64,000 nt of DNA, taken from NCBI GenBank assembly GCA_016720685.1, contig JADKKC010000002.1:1-64000 (forward strand). The letters are read 5' to 3'. The notes under the pieces are model-generated. The model was not told the DNA's origin. It saw nothing but the letters and a program-made list of their open reading frames with translations, and did not search any database. This DNA comes from Zoogloea sp. (GTDB lineage Bacteria > Pseudomonadota > Gammaproteobacteria > Burkholderiales > Rhodocyclaceae). Of the stretch, positions 1 through 10,229 are shown in pieces (positions within the stretch are counted from its first letter, which is position 1; each line of letters begins with the position of its first letter). The position numbers and the translations under genes were made by a program.

Positions 1-995
1 TGGCACCTGCCGCTGTACCGCCAGCACCAGCGCCCCCTGGACATAGGCATCACGGTCAGCCGCGCCTGGCTCCCAACTGCCCGCGCAGGCCCGCCCGCGC
101 TGCTCGAGCCGATCTGCAGTAGCTGGCCCCTCCCGATCCGCACCAACCGCGTCAAGGCCATGGGCGGACCCGATCAAGGCCGGCCGCGCCGGCCGGGCAA
201 GATGAAGGGCTGCTACTTCTGGCCGGTCTATGGCGAACTCGGCGGATCTGCTTCCCCTTCTTCGAGAGCCGCGCACACAGCAATGTCGAGAAAGTGCTCG
301 GCTCAACCCGGTCGAAGGCGGCGTGCTGCTCTCCGATAGCTATAGCGCCTACAAGCCTATCTTAAGCTTAAGACCGGGCTCACCACGCGCAGTGCTGGAC
401 GCACTGCCGACGCGGGTTCATCAACGCCGAAGCGGCCCGAGGCCCGCGCTGGCTGGCAAGGCGCTCCGGAGTCCATCGGCGCCCTCTACGCGCTCGAAGC
501 GAAGATCCGGGAGGCCAAACTCAGGGGACGCCAAGCGCGAGTACCGGCTCGTTCACGCACGGCCGATCGTCGAGGCGTTCTTCGGCTGGGTGAAGGACAG
601 TCTGGCGGCCCAGGGGCTCTTGCCCAGCAGCCCGCTGACCAAGGCGCTCGCCTACGCGCACAAGCGACGCGCAGCTGGAAGTGTTTCTGACCGACCCGGA
701 TGTGCCCGATCGACACCAACCACCTCGAACGGGCGCTTTACGGCCGATTCCGATGGGTCGGAAAAACTGGATGTTCAGCTGGACCGAGCTGGGCGCCCAG
801 CGTATTGGCGTCGTCCAGAGCCTGATCGCGACCTCTCGGCTGCACCAGGTCGATCCGTACGACTATCTCGTCGACGTCCTCCAGCGTGTTGGCCAACACC
901 CGGCCGCCGACGTCGCACAGCTCACCCCCCGGCTGTGGGCGCAGCACTTCGGAAAGGCACCGCTGCGCTCGGATATCTCAAGACACGTGACGTAG
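1..995 (+). mobile_element. Decayed IS66-family transposase (TnpC) remnant
   Basis: This is the 3' two-thirds of an IS66 transposase gene, running in from the left edge and scattered over all three forward frames. Recognisable IS66 blocks appear in the correct order: YRQHQRPLDIGITVSRAWL at the very start, GKMKGCYFWPVYGE near 200-230, ICFPFFESRAHSNVEKVL near 258-312, GLLPSSPLTKALAYA near 618-660, and MGRKNWMFSWTELGAQRIG near 753-810. The final block, YDYLVDVLQRVGQHPA onward, runs to a stop at 995. The usual AMDET catalytic block is broken by a frameshift. Several independent frameshifts make it inactive. It abuts a truncated hsdR at its right end, which suggests the insertion broke that gene. 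No terminal inverted repeat was identified. Confidence 0.85.
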
Positions 996-1017
996 CAAGA
1001 ACGCCGCGGGGTGGGAC

Positions 1018-1798
1018 GCGGACCAAACTGCACACGCTCAAGGGAGCGCTCGACCAGCATCAGGTCTATACGCCCGAGCAGATCGACGCGCTGGTGACGC
1101 TGTTTCTCGACGGCGCCCCGCGGGAGACGCTCGACCCTATCCTCGACGCCTGCGTGGCGGTCTATGTGCACGAGCTCGATGAAGACCAGCAGGTGGATTT
1201 CAAGGGCAAGGCGAAGTCCTTCACCCGCAGCTACGATTTTCTCGCGACGATCCTGCCCTATGGCGTGCAGGAGTGGGAAAAGCTCTCGATCTTCCTGAAC
1301 TTCCTGATTGCCAAACTGCCCGCGCCGAAGGAAGAAGACCTGGCCAAAGGCATTCTCGATGCGATCGACATGGACAGCTACCGCGCCGAGAAGAAGGCGA
1401 TGATCGCCATCGCGCTACCCGATGAGGATGCCGAGATCGAACCGGCGCCAACCGGTGGCGGCGGGCGCAAACCCGAGCCGGAACTGGACAGGCTCTCAAA
1501 CATCGTCAAGCAGTTCAACGACCAGTTCGGCGGGCTGTTTCTGGATTCGAAATTGGTGGAAAAGAGGATTACCGAGATCATCCCGCCCAAGGTTGCCGCC
1601 GATCCCGCGTATCAAAATGCGATGAAAAACACGCCGAGCACGGCCCGGATCGAGCACGACAAGGCACTCAAACGGGTGATCACGGCGATGTTCAAGGACG
1701 ACGCGCAGCTGTTCAAGCAGTTTCAGGACAACGATTCGTTCAGGGGCTGGCTGACAGCGACGGTGTTTGAGATTACTCAGGGAGAAAGTGGACGGTAA
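1018..1798 (+). pseudogene. hsdR: 3' fragment of type I restriction endonuclease subunit R (hsdR)
   Basis: About 260 C-terminal codons of a type I restriction R subunit. It carries the typical C-terminal features: the block PEPELDRLSNIVKQFND, then a conserved helical tail ending DNDSFRGWLTATVFEITQ just before the stop at 1798. HsdR proteins are about 1000 residues, so the endonuclease and helicase domains are missing. The frame continues upstream into the IS66 remnant but is no longer hsdR there, placing the junction near 985-1020. No hsdM or hsdS is visible. The left boundary is approximate. Non-functional remnant of a restriction system. Confidence 0.75.
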
Positions 1799-1919
1799 GC
1801 CAGGACTCCCCGGCCGGTGACCTCCAAACCTGATTGGCTCCAACGGTACTCCTGGCGCCCGGCCGAAAAATTCGAGTCGGGCAATCTGGGCGGCCCTTAT
1901 CGAATTCTCAGCGCAAGCC

Positions 1920-3587
1920 CTACCCCTCTACCCCCTGCTTCAACCGATAAGCCAGCTGCCGCCGCGTAATCCCCAGCAGTTTCGCTGCATGGGTGAGGTT
2001 GCCTGCCGCCCGCTGCACCGCCAACTCCAATAAACGCGATTCATGCTGTTCCAGGTTGAAGCCGTCTTGCAGGATGGCTTCGCATAGGCGGCTGCGGCTG
2101 GCGTCGCCTTCGTCGCCGACAACGCCCGCGCGGTCCACTTCGGCGCCGGTGGTGGCCGGGGCGCCGCCGGCGAACAGGTGTTCGGTCTCGATGAGGCCAC
2201 CGTTGGGGGCGAGCAGCACGCCGCGTTCGATCAGGTTTTGCAGTTCGCGCACGTTGCCGGGCCACGGGTAGTTCATCAGTGCCTGCAAGGCCCGGTCGCT
2301 GATGCCCTGGAGTTTCTTGTTGTACGAGTCTTCGTATTTTTCGAGCAGCGAGGCGGCGAGCAGCGGGATATCACTGCGGCGTTCGCGCAGGGGCGGGATC
2401 ACCACCGGGTAGGTGGCGAGGCGGTAATACAGGTCGGCCCGAAAGCGGCCGGCGGCGATGGCTTGCTGAAGATCCACGTTGGTGGCGGCCACCAGGCGCA
2501 CGTCGATCTTGCGGGTCTGGTCGTCGCCGAGGCGTTCGATCTCGCCGGTTTGCAGTACGCGCAGCAGCTTGACTTGGGCGGCGGGCGACAGATCGCCGAC
2601 TTCGTCGAGGAACAGGGTGCCGCCGTGGGCCCGCTCGAAGCGCCCGGCGCGGGATGCCTGGGCGCCGGTGTAGGCGCCCTTCTGCACACCGAAGAGTTCG
2701 GATTCTATGAGGTCGTGGGGAATGGCTGCGCAGTTGACGGCCACGAAGGGTTTGTCGGCCCGTGTGCCGTGGTCGTGGATCCAGCGCGCGAACATCTCCT
2801 TGCCGACGCCGGTTTCTCCGAGCAGCAGCACGGTGATCGGGCTGCTGGCGGCCTTGCTGATCAGATTGAAGGCGCCCCGAAAGCCGGCGGAGGTGCCGAT
2901 CAGGTTGCCGGCGGATTCGACCGTGCGCAGGGTTTTGCGCAGCTGGCACAGCTCCGCGCGCATCTCGTCGAGCTGGCCCTGGAGGTTTTCCGGCTTGAAA
3001 TAGTTGAGGTAGGCGTCATCACCCCAGGCCTCCGCGGGCTTGCCGGCGATATGGCATTGGGCGTCACCCCTGGCGATGCACGAAGTCTCGCGAAAAACGA
3101 TGAATCGGTTGAAGAACTGGGTGACGTAGCCGGACGCGTAGCCCACCAGGCTCCAGCAGGCCATGTCTTCGCCAACGCCGAATTGCTGCAGGTGGGAGTC
3201 CGCTTCCCAGGAGTTTTCCAGATCCACCTCGCCGACAAAGCTGCCGCGCTCCCAGTCGAGTTCGGCGTGCACGATGGTGGATTTCACCAGGCCTTCGAAG
3301 GCGTGCAGTTCGGGGCCGATGCGAAACACGTCGTAGGGATCGCCCACGCCGTAGAGCTTCTTGGCCAGCTCGGCGTCCTGCTGGCCGGAGGCGAAGCCCA
3401 TGCGTACCAGAAGGCTGCGGGCACGCTCGACACCGAGTGAATCGAAGAGCTCGCGGCGCAGCGCGCCCATCGCGCGGGCGTGGTAGAGCAGCATGCGGTT
3501 TTCGTCCAGCCAGATCTGCCCCTGGTCCACGTTGAAACGCAATCGGGAGCGCAAATTGAACTGTTCGATCAGCTTTTTCTGGGTCAT
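1920..3587 (-). CDS. Sigma54-dependent activator, XylR/DmpR aromatic-sensor type
   Basis: A 555-residue one-component activator of the NtrC superfamily. The N-terminal third is an XylR-N plus V4R sensory domain. It holds C144, E167, C170 and C178 with the same spacing as the zinc site of the phenol sensor MopR, and H95 fits the position of MopR phenol-binding His106. A linker leads to a sigma54 AAA+ domain: Walker A GETGVGKE at about 257-264, a GAYTGA sigma54-contact loop at about 304-309 (the family variant of GAFTGA) and LFLDEVGD for Walker B. A Fis-type helix-turn-helix closes the protein. The ATG at 3587 has GGAG about 8 nt upstream; a GTG four codons earlier is less likely. It should activate an aromatic-degradation operon, but none is adjacent, so the regulator is an orphan here. 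Confidence 0.9.
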   Translation of the reverse strand: MTQKKLIEQFNLRSRLRFNVDQGQIWLDENRMLLYHARAMGALRRELFDSLGVERARSLLVRMGFASGQQDAELAKKLYGVGDPYDVFRIGPELHAFEGLVKSTIVHAELDWERGSFVGEVDLENSWEADSHLQQFGVGEDMACWSLVGYASGYVTQFFNRFIVFRETSCIARGDAQCHIAGKPAEAWGDDAYLNYFKPENLQGQLDEMRAELCQLRKTLRTVESAGNLIGTSAGFRGAFNLISKAASSPITVLLLGETGVGKEMFARWIHDHGTRADKPFVAVNCAAIPHDLIESELFGVQKGAYTGAQASRAGRFERAHGGTLFLDEVGDLSPAAQVKLLRVLQTGEIERLGDDQTRKIDVRLVAATNVDLQQAIAAGRFRADLYYRLATYPVVIPPLRERRSDIPLLAASLLEKYEDSYNKKLQGISDRALQALMNYPWPGNVRELQNLIERGVLLAPNGGLIETEHLFAGGAPATTGAEVDRAGVVGDEGDASRSRLCEAILQDGFNLEQHESRLLELAVQRAAGNLTHAAKLLGITRRQLAYRLKQGVEG

Positions 3588-3635
3588 TCCTGTCTCCACC
3601 CGACCTCTCTGTGTCGTGTCTTTTTAGGTTGCGCA

Positions 3636-3665
3636 CCCATCATTCGCCCTACGACGAATGATGGG
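3636..3665. promoter_or_regulatory. Perfect 11-bp inverted repeat upstream of the XylR/DmpR-type regulator
   Basis: CCCATCATTCG at 3636-3646 and CGAATGATGGG at 3655-3665 form a perfect inverted repeat with an 8-nt spacer, about 50-80 bp upstream of the regulator start. Neither side is followed by a T-run, so a protein-binding site (possibly autoregulatory) is more likely than a terminator. It also lies between the regulator and the stop of the gene remnant at 3683-3874. Function is inferred. Confidence 0.4.
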
Positions 3666-3682
3666 CGGTTCTTCAGTGCGGC

Positions 3683-3874
3683 CTATTCTCCGATAGCCCT
3701 GTTCATCAGACGAGTAAACATCTGCCTGACCGCCTCGTCATGCTCGCTGCCAACGGCAAGCGTCCCGATCTGTCGAAACGCCGCCTCGATGTTGCGCCAA
3801 TCATCGTCAGCCAGATGGCGACGGGTGGGATTGCCGCTGACCTTACCGGCTGCAATAATTACCGTCCAATACCA
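3683..3874 (-). pseudogene. Headless gene remnant, possibly hemerythrin-like C-terminus
   Basis: On the minus strand a stretch of about 63 codons without a start reads like a genuine protein tail. It runs from YWTVIIAAGKVSGNPTRRHL through DDDWRNIEAAFRQIG to MFTRLMNRAIGE and a TAG stop. A DDWxxIxxAF block followed by an FxRLMN-like tail resembles the C-termini of bacterial hemerythrin-domain proteins, but the match is from memory and weak. An in-frame stop lies just upstream at 3875-3877, and the LysR promoter region occupies the place where the 5' part would be. It appears to be the end of a gene cut off by rearrangement. Confidence 0.35.
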
Positions 3875-3905
3875 TTAATCGATCCATTCAATACTTTTAT
3901 GGTAT
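3869..3905. promoter_or_regulatory. Candidate LysR autoregulatory site
   Basis: ATACCAT at 3869-3875 and ATGGTAT at 3899-3905 are perfect inverted 7-mers. A second ATAC-N7-GTAT dyad sits at 3891-3905, of the T-N11-A kind bound by LysR proteins. It lies 44-80 bp upstream of the LysR gene start, in AT-rich DNA suited to a promoter. Confidence 0.4.
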
Positions 3906-3948
3906 CGAGAACCACGGCCCCTCCGGCCAGACTCGGGGAGAGCGAAAA

Positions 3949-4845
3949 ATGGATTTGCGACACCTGAAATACTTCATCGCGGTGGCTGAGGAGCAGAACA
4001 TCGGGCGGGCGGCCACACGCCTCCATATCTCCCAACCGCCCCTGACCCGCCAAATTCAGCAACTGGAGGAAGAACTCGGCGTCCAGCTTTTCGTGCGCAC
4101 CCCCAAGGGCGTCGAAATCACCCAGGCCGGTACGCTTCTGCTTGAAGAGGCACGCAACATCCGCTCGCTTGTAGAACAAGCCACCGAGCGCACCCAGCGG
4201 GCCGGGCAGGGAAAGCTCGGGCGGCTGGACGTGGCGATCTTCGGGTCGGCGATCCTCGACGCGATCCCGAAGCTGCTGCTGTCGTTTCGCAACAGCCATC
4301 CCGGCGTGAAGGTGGTGCTTCACACCATGACCAAGACCGAACAGCTCGAAGCCCTGAGGCAACGCCGCATCACCGTCGGATTCAACCGGATGCTGGCCCC
4401 GGAACCCGACATCGGCACAGAACTCGTGACGACCGAAAAGCTGCTGCTGGCAGTCAATGAAAGCGATCCGCTGGCGGGGTGGCCGGACATCCCCTTCTCC
4501 GAGCTTGCCCACCACCCGCTGGTGCTTTTCCCAACCGGCGCGCGACCGAACTTCATCGACAAGGTGATGACACTCTGCAACGAATGCAACTTCACGCCCA
4601 ACATCTCGCAGGAGGTGGGGGACGCGGTGACGGGCGTGGCGTTGGTGGCCAGCGGCTTCGGCGTGTGCCTGGTACCCGAGTCGGCCACTACCTTGCAATT
4701 GCCCGGCGTGGTTTATCGCTCGCTGCGGGACGTTCCGCCGCAGGGTGTTGTCGATCTGACCTGTATCTACCGGCTGGACGACCAGTCTCCTCTACTGGGC
4801 GCCTTTCTTGAGACGATCCGCGCTTTTCGCGAGGAAAACGCCTGA
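3949..4845 (+). CDS. LysR-family transcriptional regulator (CatR/BenM-like)
   Basis: A 298-residue LysR regulator of full family length. The N-terminal winged helix-turn-helix is plain: MDLRHLKYFIAVAEEQNIGR, AATRLHISQPPLTRQI, then the QLEEELGVQLFVRTPKGVEIT segment. The rest is a two-lobe effector-binding domain. The start and the LGRLDVAIFGSAI entry into the effector domain look like the CatR/BenM/ClcR branch that senses muconates and related aromatic breakdown products. That is a family resemblance, not proof. An AGAG-rich ribosome site precedes the ATG. It is divergent from the sigma54 activator, with no catabolic operon next to either, so the target is unknown. Confidence 0.85.
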   Translation: MDLRHLKYFIAVAEEQNIGRAATRLHISQPPLTRQIQQLEEELGVQLFVRTPKGVEITQAGTLLLEEARNIRSLVEQATERTQRAGQGKLGRLDVAIFGSAILDAIPKLLLSFRNSHPGVKVVLHTMTKTEQLEALRQRRITVGFNRMLAPEPDIGTELVTTEKLLLAVNESDPLAGWPDIPFSELAHHPLVLFPTGARPNFIDKVMTLCNECNFTPNISQEVGDAVTGVALVASGFGVCLVPESATTLQLPGVVYRSLRDVPPQGVVDLTCIYRLDDQSPLLGAFLETIRAFREENA

Positions 4846-5075
4846 TGATTTCCGGAACCAAAGCCCGTTTTTTGGCGCCGGCATCGAACTGAGCAGGCCT
4901 GCCGGTGGGGAAAGGCCCCGACACCCAGGGCTCCCGCAGCAACGCAGCTGACATTCCCCGAACACAAATAACGCCGGCGATCAGCCACTTGCCAAGCCCC
5001 TGTCCACAGCCCGCTGTTTTGCGTGGGCCGCATCAAGTTGCCGTGGCTACGCACGGCACGCATGAGCCTCTTACT

Positions 5076-5380
5076 AACCCGGCCCTTTGATTCCCTTGCC
5101 ACCGTTCGGGCTGAGCGTGTGGTGGCTATTCAATGACCGGGTTGATGAGTCCTCCCGGAGGCTGTTCCGTTTGCTTTGCGACAAGGAATGGTCACGGATG
5201 ATTTTGTAAGGGGCGACTTCAGTCGCCCATCCGCGCGTTTAATCACAGGCAAGCCGTTGATCAGAGTCCGCGGGCGACTGAAGTCGCCCCCACAGTCTGC
5301 CGCGCCGCCGCTGCAAAGGGACGGCTATCAACCGGCTGTGCCTCTGCCTTTCGACAAGTTTATTAACGGCCGGGTCAATA
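5076..5380 (+). repeat. Dispersed palindromic repeat, copy 1
   Basis: First of three related copies. It starts AACCCGGCCCTTTGATTCCC and ends ATTAACGGCCGGGTCAATA, so its ends are imperfect inverted repeats. Inside are two hairpins, GGGGCGACTTCAGTCGCCC at 5210-5228 and its exact reverse complement at 5272-5290, each itself nearly palindromic. The long gap between the LysR gene and sbcD (4846-5555) holds only this element. Nothing recognisable was seen at 4846-5075, and only the sbcD leader lies after 5380. The layout is REP/MITE-like. No transposase gene accompanies it. Confidence 0.75.
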
Positions 5381-5555
5381 GCGATGCAATCCATGGGCCC
5401 GGAGTAATCCTTGCATGGTCAGCCGAATAATCGGCATCTGAACTTCTGCAGGCATGCCGCCAGCTCCCGGTTCGTCACCTTTAGCCTTGCGGTACAGTCG
5501 ACCCACGTCAGCCACCCGCCCCAGGCTGCCTTCCCACTCCGTCCATATTCATACC

Positions 5556-6785
5556 ATGCGCATTCTTCACACTTCCGACTGGCATCTTGGCCAGCACTTC
5601 ATGGGCAAGAGCCGGCAGGTCGAGCACCAGGCACTGATTGACTGGCTGCTGGAAAAAGTCGCAGAGCACAAGGTCGATGCGGTGCTGATCGCCGGCGACA
5701 TCTTCGACACCGGTGCGCCGCCCAGTTACGCCCGTGAGCTGTATAGCCAGCTGGTGGTGAGGCTGCGGGAGGCGCATGTCGGGTTGTTGCTGCTTGGCGG
5801 CAACCACGATTCGGTGGCGGTGCTGGACGAAAGCCGGGCCTTGCTGGCCTGCCTTGGAACAACCGTCGTTGCCGCAGCCGCAGATCCGGCGGGCCAGGTA
5901 TGTGTTTTGCCGCGCCGGGACGGTGAGGCCGGTTGCGTGGTGTGCGCGATCCCCTTCATCCGTCCGCGAGATGTTCTCTTTAGCCAGGCTGGGCAAAGCG
6001 CCGAAGAAAAACAGGTGTCGCTGCAGATCGCCATCAAGACCCACTATCAGACGGTTTTCGACGCGGCCATCACCCGACGCACCGCCCTGGCCGCCGACCT
6101 CGGCCGGACGCTGCCCTTGATTGCCACTGGCCATCTGACCACGGTGGGGGCCAGTGCCAGCGAGTCGGTACGTGAGATTTATGTGGGCGCCCTGGAAGCC
6201 TTTCCGACCAATGCCTTTCCGCCGGCCGATTACATCGCTCTCGGGCACATTCATCGCCCTCAGCAGGTTGGCGGACTGGAACACATCCGCTACAGCGGCT
6301 CTCCCATTCCACTCAGCTTTGACGAGACTCGCCAGCAGAAGGAAGTGTTGTTGGTCGATCTCGATGCGGACGGCCTGAAGACGGTGACCGCGCTGCCGGT
6401 GCCGTGCTTTCAGGCACTGATGAGCATCAGCGGCAACCTGCTGGAGCTGAAGGTAGCGATTGTTGCCGCGGCACGCGAAGGCAGCGCAGCAAAGCCGGTC
6501 TGGCTGGAGGTGACTGTCAAGGAGGACGATTACCTGATCGATCTTCCAGCCCGTATCGAAGGCCTGACCGAAGGGCTCCCCGTAGAGGTACTGCGCATCC
6601 GCCGCGACCGGGGCAATGCGGTGGCCCGGCTGGAAGCCCAGGTCAGCGAAACCCTGGATGAACTCACCCCCTCCGACGTTTTTGCCCGCCGCCTTGCCCA
6701 GGAAGAACTCGCCGACGAGCTTCAGGCGGCCCTGACCGAACGCTACACGTCCATCGTTGCCGACCTGCAGGACGCCGCCCAATGA
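5556..6785 (+). CDS. sbcD: DNA repair exonuclease SbcD (Mre11-type nuclease)
   Basis: A 409-residue Mre11-family metallophosphoesterase, the nuclease partner of SbcC. The complex opens DNA hairpins and trims protein-blocked double-strand ends. All phosphoesterase motifs are present: HTSDWHLGQ at the N-terminus, AGDIFDTG, GGNHDS, ATGHL and LGHIHRPQ. The ATG at 5556 is chosen because it starts exactly at the conserved MRILHTSDWHLG; an upstream in-frame start would add 34 unconserved residues. Its last codons overlap the sbcC start by 4 nt (ATGA), so the two are translationally coupled. Confidence 0.95.
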   Translation: MRILHTSDWHLGQHFMGKSRQVEHQALIDWLLEKVAEHKVDAVLIAGDIFDTGAPPSYARELYSQLVVRLREAHVGLLLLGGNHDSVAVLDESRALLACLGTTVVAAAADPAGQVCVLPRRDGEAGCVVCAIPFIRPRDVLFSQAGQSAEEKQVSLQIAIKTHYQTVFDAAITRRTALAADLGRTLPLIATGHLTTVGASASESVREIYVGALEAFPTNAFPPADYIALGHIHRPQQVGGLEHIRYSGSPIPLSFDETRQQKEVLLVDLDADGLKTVTALPVPCFQALMSISGNLLELKVAIVAAAREGSAAKPVWLEVTVKEDDYLIDLPARIEGLTEGLPVEVLRIRRDRGNAVARLEAQVSETLDELTPSDVFARRLAQEELADELQAALTERYTSIVADLQDAAQ

Positions 6786-9700
6786 AAATCCTCAAACTGC
6801 GCCTCAAGAATCTCAATTCCCTCAAGGGCGAGTGGTCCATCGACTTCACCCGCCCGCCCTTTGTGGATAACGGCCTGTTTGCCATCACCGGCCCAACCGG
6901 CGCGGGCAAGTCGACCCTGCTGGATGCCATCTGCCTGGCGCTCTACCACGAGACACCACGGCTCAAGAGCATCTCCGCGTCGGGCAACGACATCATGACC
7001 CGCCATACGGCCGACTGCCTCGCCGAGGTGGAGTTCGAGGTCAAGGGCGAGGTGTACCGGGCCTTCTGGAGCCAGCACCGGGCGCGCAACAATCCAGAGG
7101 GGAATCTCCAGCCTCCGCAGGCGGAGCTCTCGAAAGTGGATCCCGCCACCGGGCAGGGCACCATTCTGTGCAGTCAGATCGCCCCCAAGCTCAAGCAGAT
7201 CGCCGCAATCACCGGCCTCGACTTTCCGCGCTTCACCAAGTCGATGCTGCTGGCCCAGGGCGGCTTCGCGGCATTTCTCAATGCCAACGCAAACGATCGG
7301 GCCGCGCTCCTCGAAGAACTCACCGGGACCGACATCTACGGGCTGATCTCCCAGCGTGTCTATGAGCAAGCCCAGCAGGCCCGTGAACAGCTCAACCAGC
7401 TCAAGGCCCGGGCCGACGGCATGGAACTGCTCGACGCCGAAGTGCGCCAGGCCAAGGAGCTGGAGATCACCCGCCTCGGTGCAGAACGGGTCGACAAGCA
7501 GCGCAACCAACACCAAACCCCGGACCTTACGTCAGTGGCGACTGGATCTGGAACACGCCGGGCAGGAAGCACGCGATACCGACGCAGCCCTCAAACACGC
7601 CGAACAGGCGCTGGCCGACGTGGCCCCGGAGCTGCGTCGCCTGGCCGACAGCCTGCCCGCGGAAGCGCTCAAACCACTGCATGAGCGCTGGCAGGCAAGC
7701 GGACTCGCGGTGAATCACAGCGAAGCGGACCTCCTTGCCCGTCGTTCCGAGCAGGCCGAATTTGTGCGCCAACACGCCCACCAGCACGCCCTCGCGCGCA
7801 GCCTGTCGCGCCGCATCTCGAACGACGCCACAAGGCAATCGCAGCACGTTCAAGACGAAAGCCGAAAGCTCAACGAGGCGTGCGCCGCCCACCCCCAACG
7901 GGCACGGCTGGGCGAACGCCTGGGTGCCTGGCGTCAACAGTTCGACCACGACCAGACACTGGGCAAAGACATTGCCGAACACCAGCGTGCCCTGAAAGCC
8001 CTGTCCGGCAAGCGGGCCGAGCAGGAAGTCCAGCTCAAGAATCACAACAGCGACGTCGGGCTCGCCGACCAGGCCCGAACCTCCGCCGAGCGAGCCCTTC
8101 AGACCATCCAGACTGAGCAGGGCACGCGCCTCGCCGGCCGCAGCCTGGCCGACTTGCGTCAGGCCTGGCAGGACAGCCAGGTGAGCCTGACACTCTGGCA
8201 ACAGCTGGAAACCCTTGCCCGTCAGCGCCGGGAACTGAGCAGCCGTCACCTGGCCCAGACGGAACGTATCCAGCAAGACAATGCCGGCATCGCCAGCCAG
8301 GAAGCGGCCCTCGCCACGCAGCGGGAAAAGCACAATGACTTGAAAGCCCAGGTGGCTGACAAGCAGAAGCTGCTGGAGCAGGAGCGCCGCATCCAGAGCC
8401 TGGAAGCCCATCGCCAGCGCCTCCAGCCCGGCGAAGCCTGCCCCCTGTGTGGCGGCACCGAGCACCCGGCGATCGCCGTCTACCAGGCTCTTGACGTGTC
8501 GGTTACCGAAGCCGCGTTCAAGGAAAAGCAGGCGGCCCTCGAAACCTTGATTGAGCAGGGGCAGAAGGCGGCCGAGAAGCTCACGGCTGCCCAGGCCCGA
8601 CGGGACGCGCTGCTGGCCGAGCAGTTGCAGACGGACAAGGAGTTGGCCCGTGCCGCTGCCGACTGGGACGGCCAGCTCGCCCGGCTGCCTGACACGCTCG
8701 CCCCCGCTGCCTGGCAAGCCCCGGATGGCTTGCAGGCCGGGCGGGTGCTGGCCGAACAGGCGCATGCGCGCCTCGGCGCAAACCTGAAGGACGCCGAGGC
8801 CGGCGATGTGTCTATCCAGCAGGCCAGCCTGCTTGCAAACACGCGCAGCCAGGCCTTGCTGGTCGCCCGCAACCACCTTGCCCTGCTCCAGCAGGAGATC
8901 GACAACAGCATTGCGCGGCAGGCCGACGGCGACGCGCAATTGAAGGCCCGCGAGCAAGAACGCACTGAGCTGCGCACTCGTCTTGTGGCCAGCCTGGATG
9001 AGGCCGGTTTCGAAATGCCTGCCGACTCCGTCGCCTGGCTGCAGGAGCGGGAGGCAGAATGGCGTGAATGGCAGCACCACCAGCAGCGCATCCAGCAACT
9101 CGCCGCCGAGCTGCCTCGTCGGCAGGCCGAAAGCCAGGCCGCAGAGGCCGATGCCGAGCAATGGGAAACTCGCTGGCAGGCATTGGGCCAGGCCGCAGAG
9201 GCCCCGCTGGAAACCGTTGCTGCCGATAACCCCGTTTCTGAACTGGCCCGCAGCACCGAGCTGATCGTCCAGCTATCCAGGCAGCTGGACAGCCTCGCCG
9301 GGCGTATTCAGCAACAGGAAAGCACCCTTGCCGAGCAGCGTACGGCCCTCACCGGCGCAGCCGGAGACTGGCAGGCCGCCTGTGCTGCCAGCCCCTTCGC
9401 CGACCGCGACGCCTTTCTTGCTGCGCTGCTGTCCGCCGCCGACCGCCAGCGCTTCCAGCACCTCAAGGAGGCCCGCGAACAGGATTGCCAGAAAGCCACC
9501 GCCCTGCAGCTTTCGGCCGGCAAAAAGCTCGCCGAACTGCAGGCTCGGGCGCTAACCGAAAGGGGGCTTGCCGATCTGGAACGAGACCTGGATGAACTGG
9601 AAACGCAGCTTGCCCGCCTCAACGAACAAATCGGAGCCCATCACGCCCTGCTTGAAAACGACGCCCGGCAGCGCCTTGGCCAGCAAGCGCTGTTTGCCCA

Positions 9701-10229
9701 GATCGCGGAGCAGACGGCGGAATCGGACCTCTGGCAGCGCCTCAACGGCCTGATCGGATCGGCCCAGGGCGACAAGTTCCGCAAGTTTGCCCAGGGGCTG
9801 ACCCTTGATCACTTGCTCCACCTGGCCAACCGTCACCTGGTTCGCCTGCATGGTCGCTATCTGCTGCGCCGCAAGAGTAGCGGAGAGCTGGAGCTGGAGA
9901 TCATCGACAGCTGGCAGGGTGAAACCTCCCGCGACACCCGCACCCTGTCCGGCGGCGAAAGCTTCCTGGTCAGTCTGGCCCTTGCGCTGGCCCTGTCCGA
10001 CCTGGTCAGCCACAAAACCTCCATCGATTCGCTTTTCCTCGATGAAGGCTTCGGCACCCTTGACGGCGATACGCTGGACATCGCCCTGGATGCGCTCGAC
10101 ACCCTCAACGCCAGCGGCAAGATGATCGGCATCATCAGCCACGTGGAGGGACTGAAGGAGCGCATTCCCGCCCAGATCAGGGTCGACAAGGGAGGCGGCA
10201 TCGGCCATTCGCGGCTGTTTTATTGTTAA
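6782..10229 (+). CDS. sbcC: Exonuclease SbcC (Rad50-type SMC ATPase), frame broken near 7518
   Basis: Rad50-like ATPase that pairs with SbcD. The first part carries Walker A GPTGAGKST. The middle is long coiled coil around a zinc hook, CPLC at 8439-8450. The end has the ABC signature TLSGGESFLVSLALALALSD and Walker B SLFLDEGFGTLDGD. The frame is lost at a CCCC run (7518-7521). Removing one C restores HQTRTLRQWRLDLEHAGQEA and gives a 1148-residue protein of normal length. This is either a consensus error or a real inactivating insertion. The TAA stop at 10227-10229 coincides with the first bases of repeat copy 2, so the extreme C-terminus may have been reshaped by the repeat. Confidence 0.9.

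Noticed and set aside
1..16. Sigma54 promoter (TGGCAC at position 1)
   Set aside because: The -12 element is GCTGT rather than TTGC, and the sequence codes for the IS66 transposase.
7500..7530. Programmed ribosomal frameshift in sbcC
   Set aside because: No slippery heptamer or stimulator is evident, and similar one-base breaks hit many unrelated genes in this part of the window.
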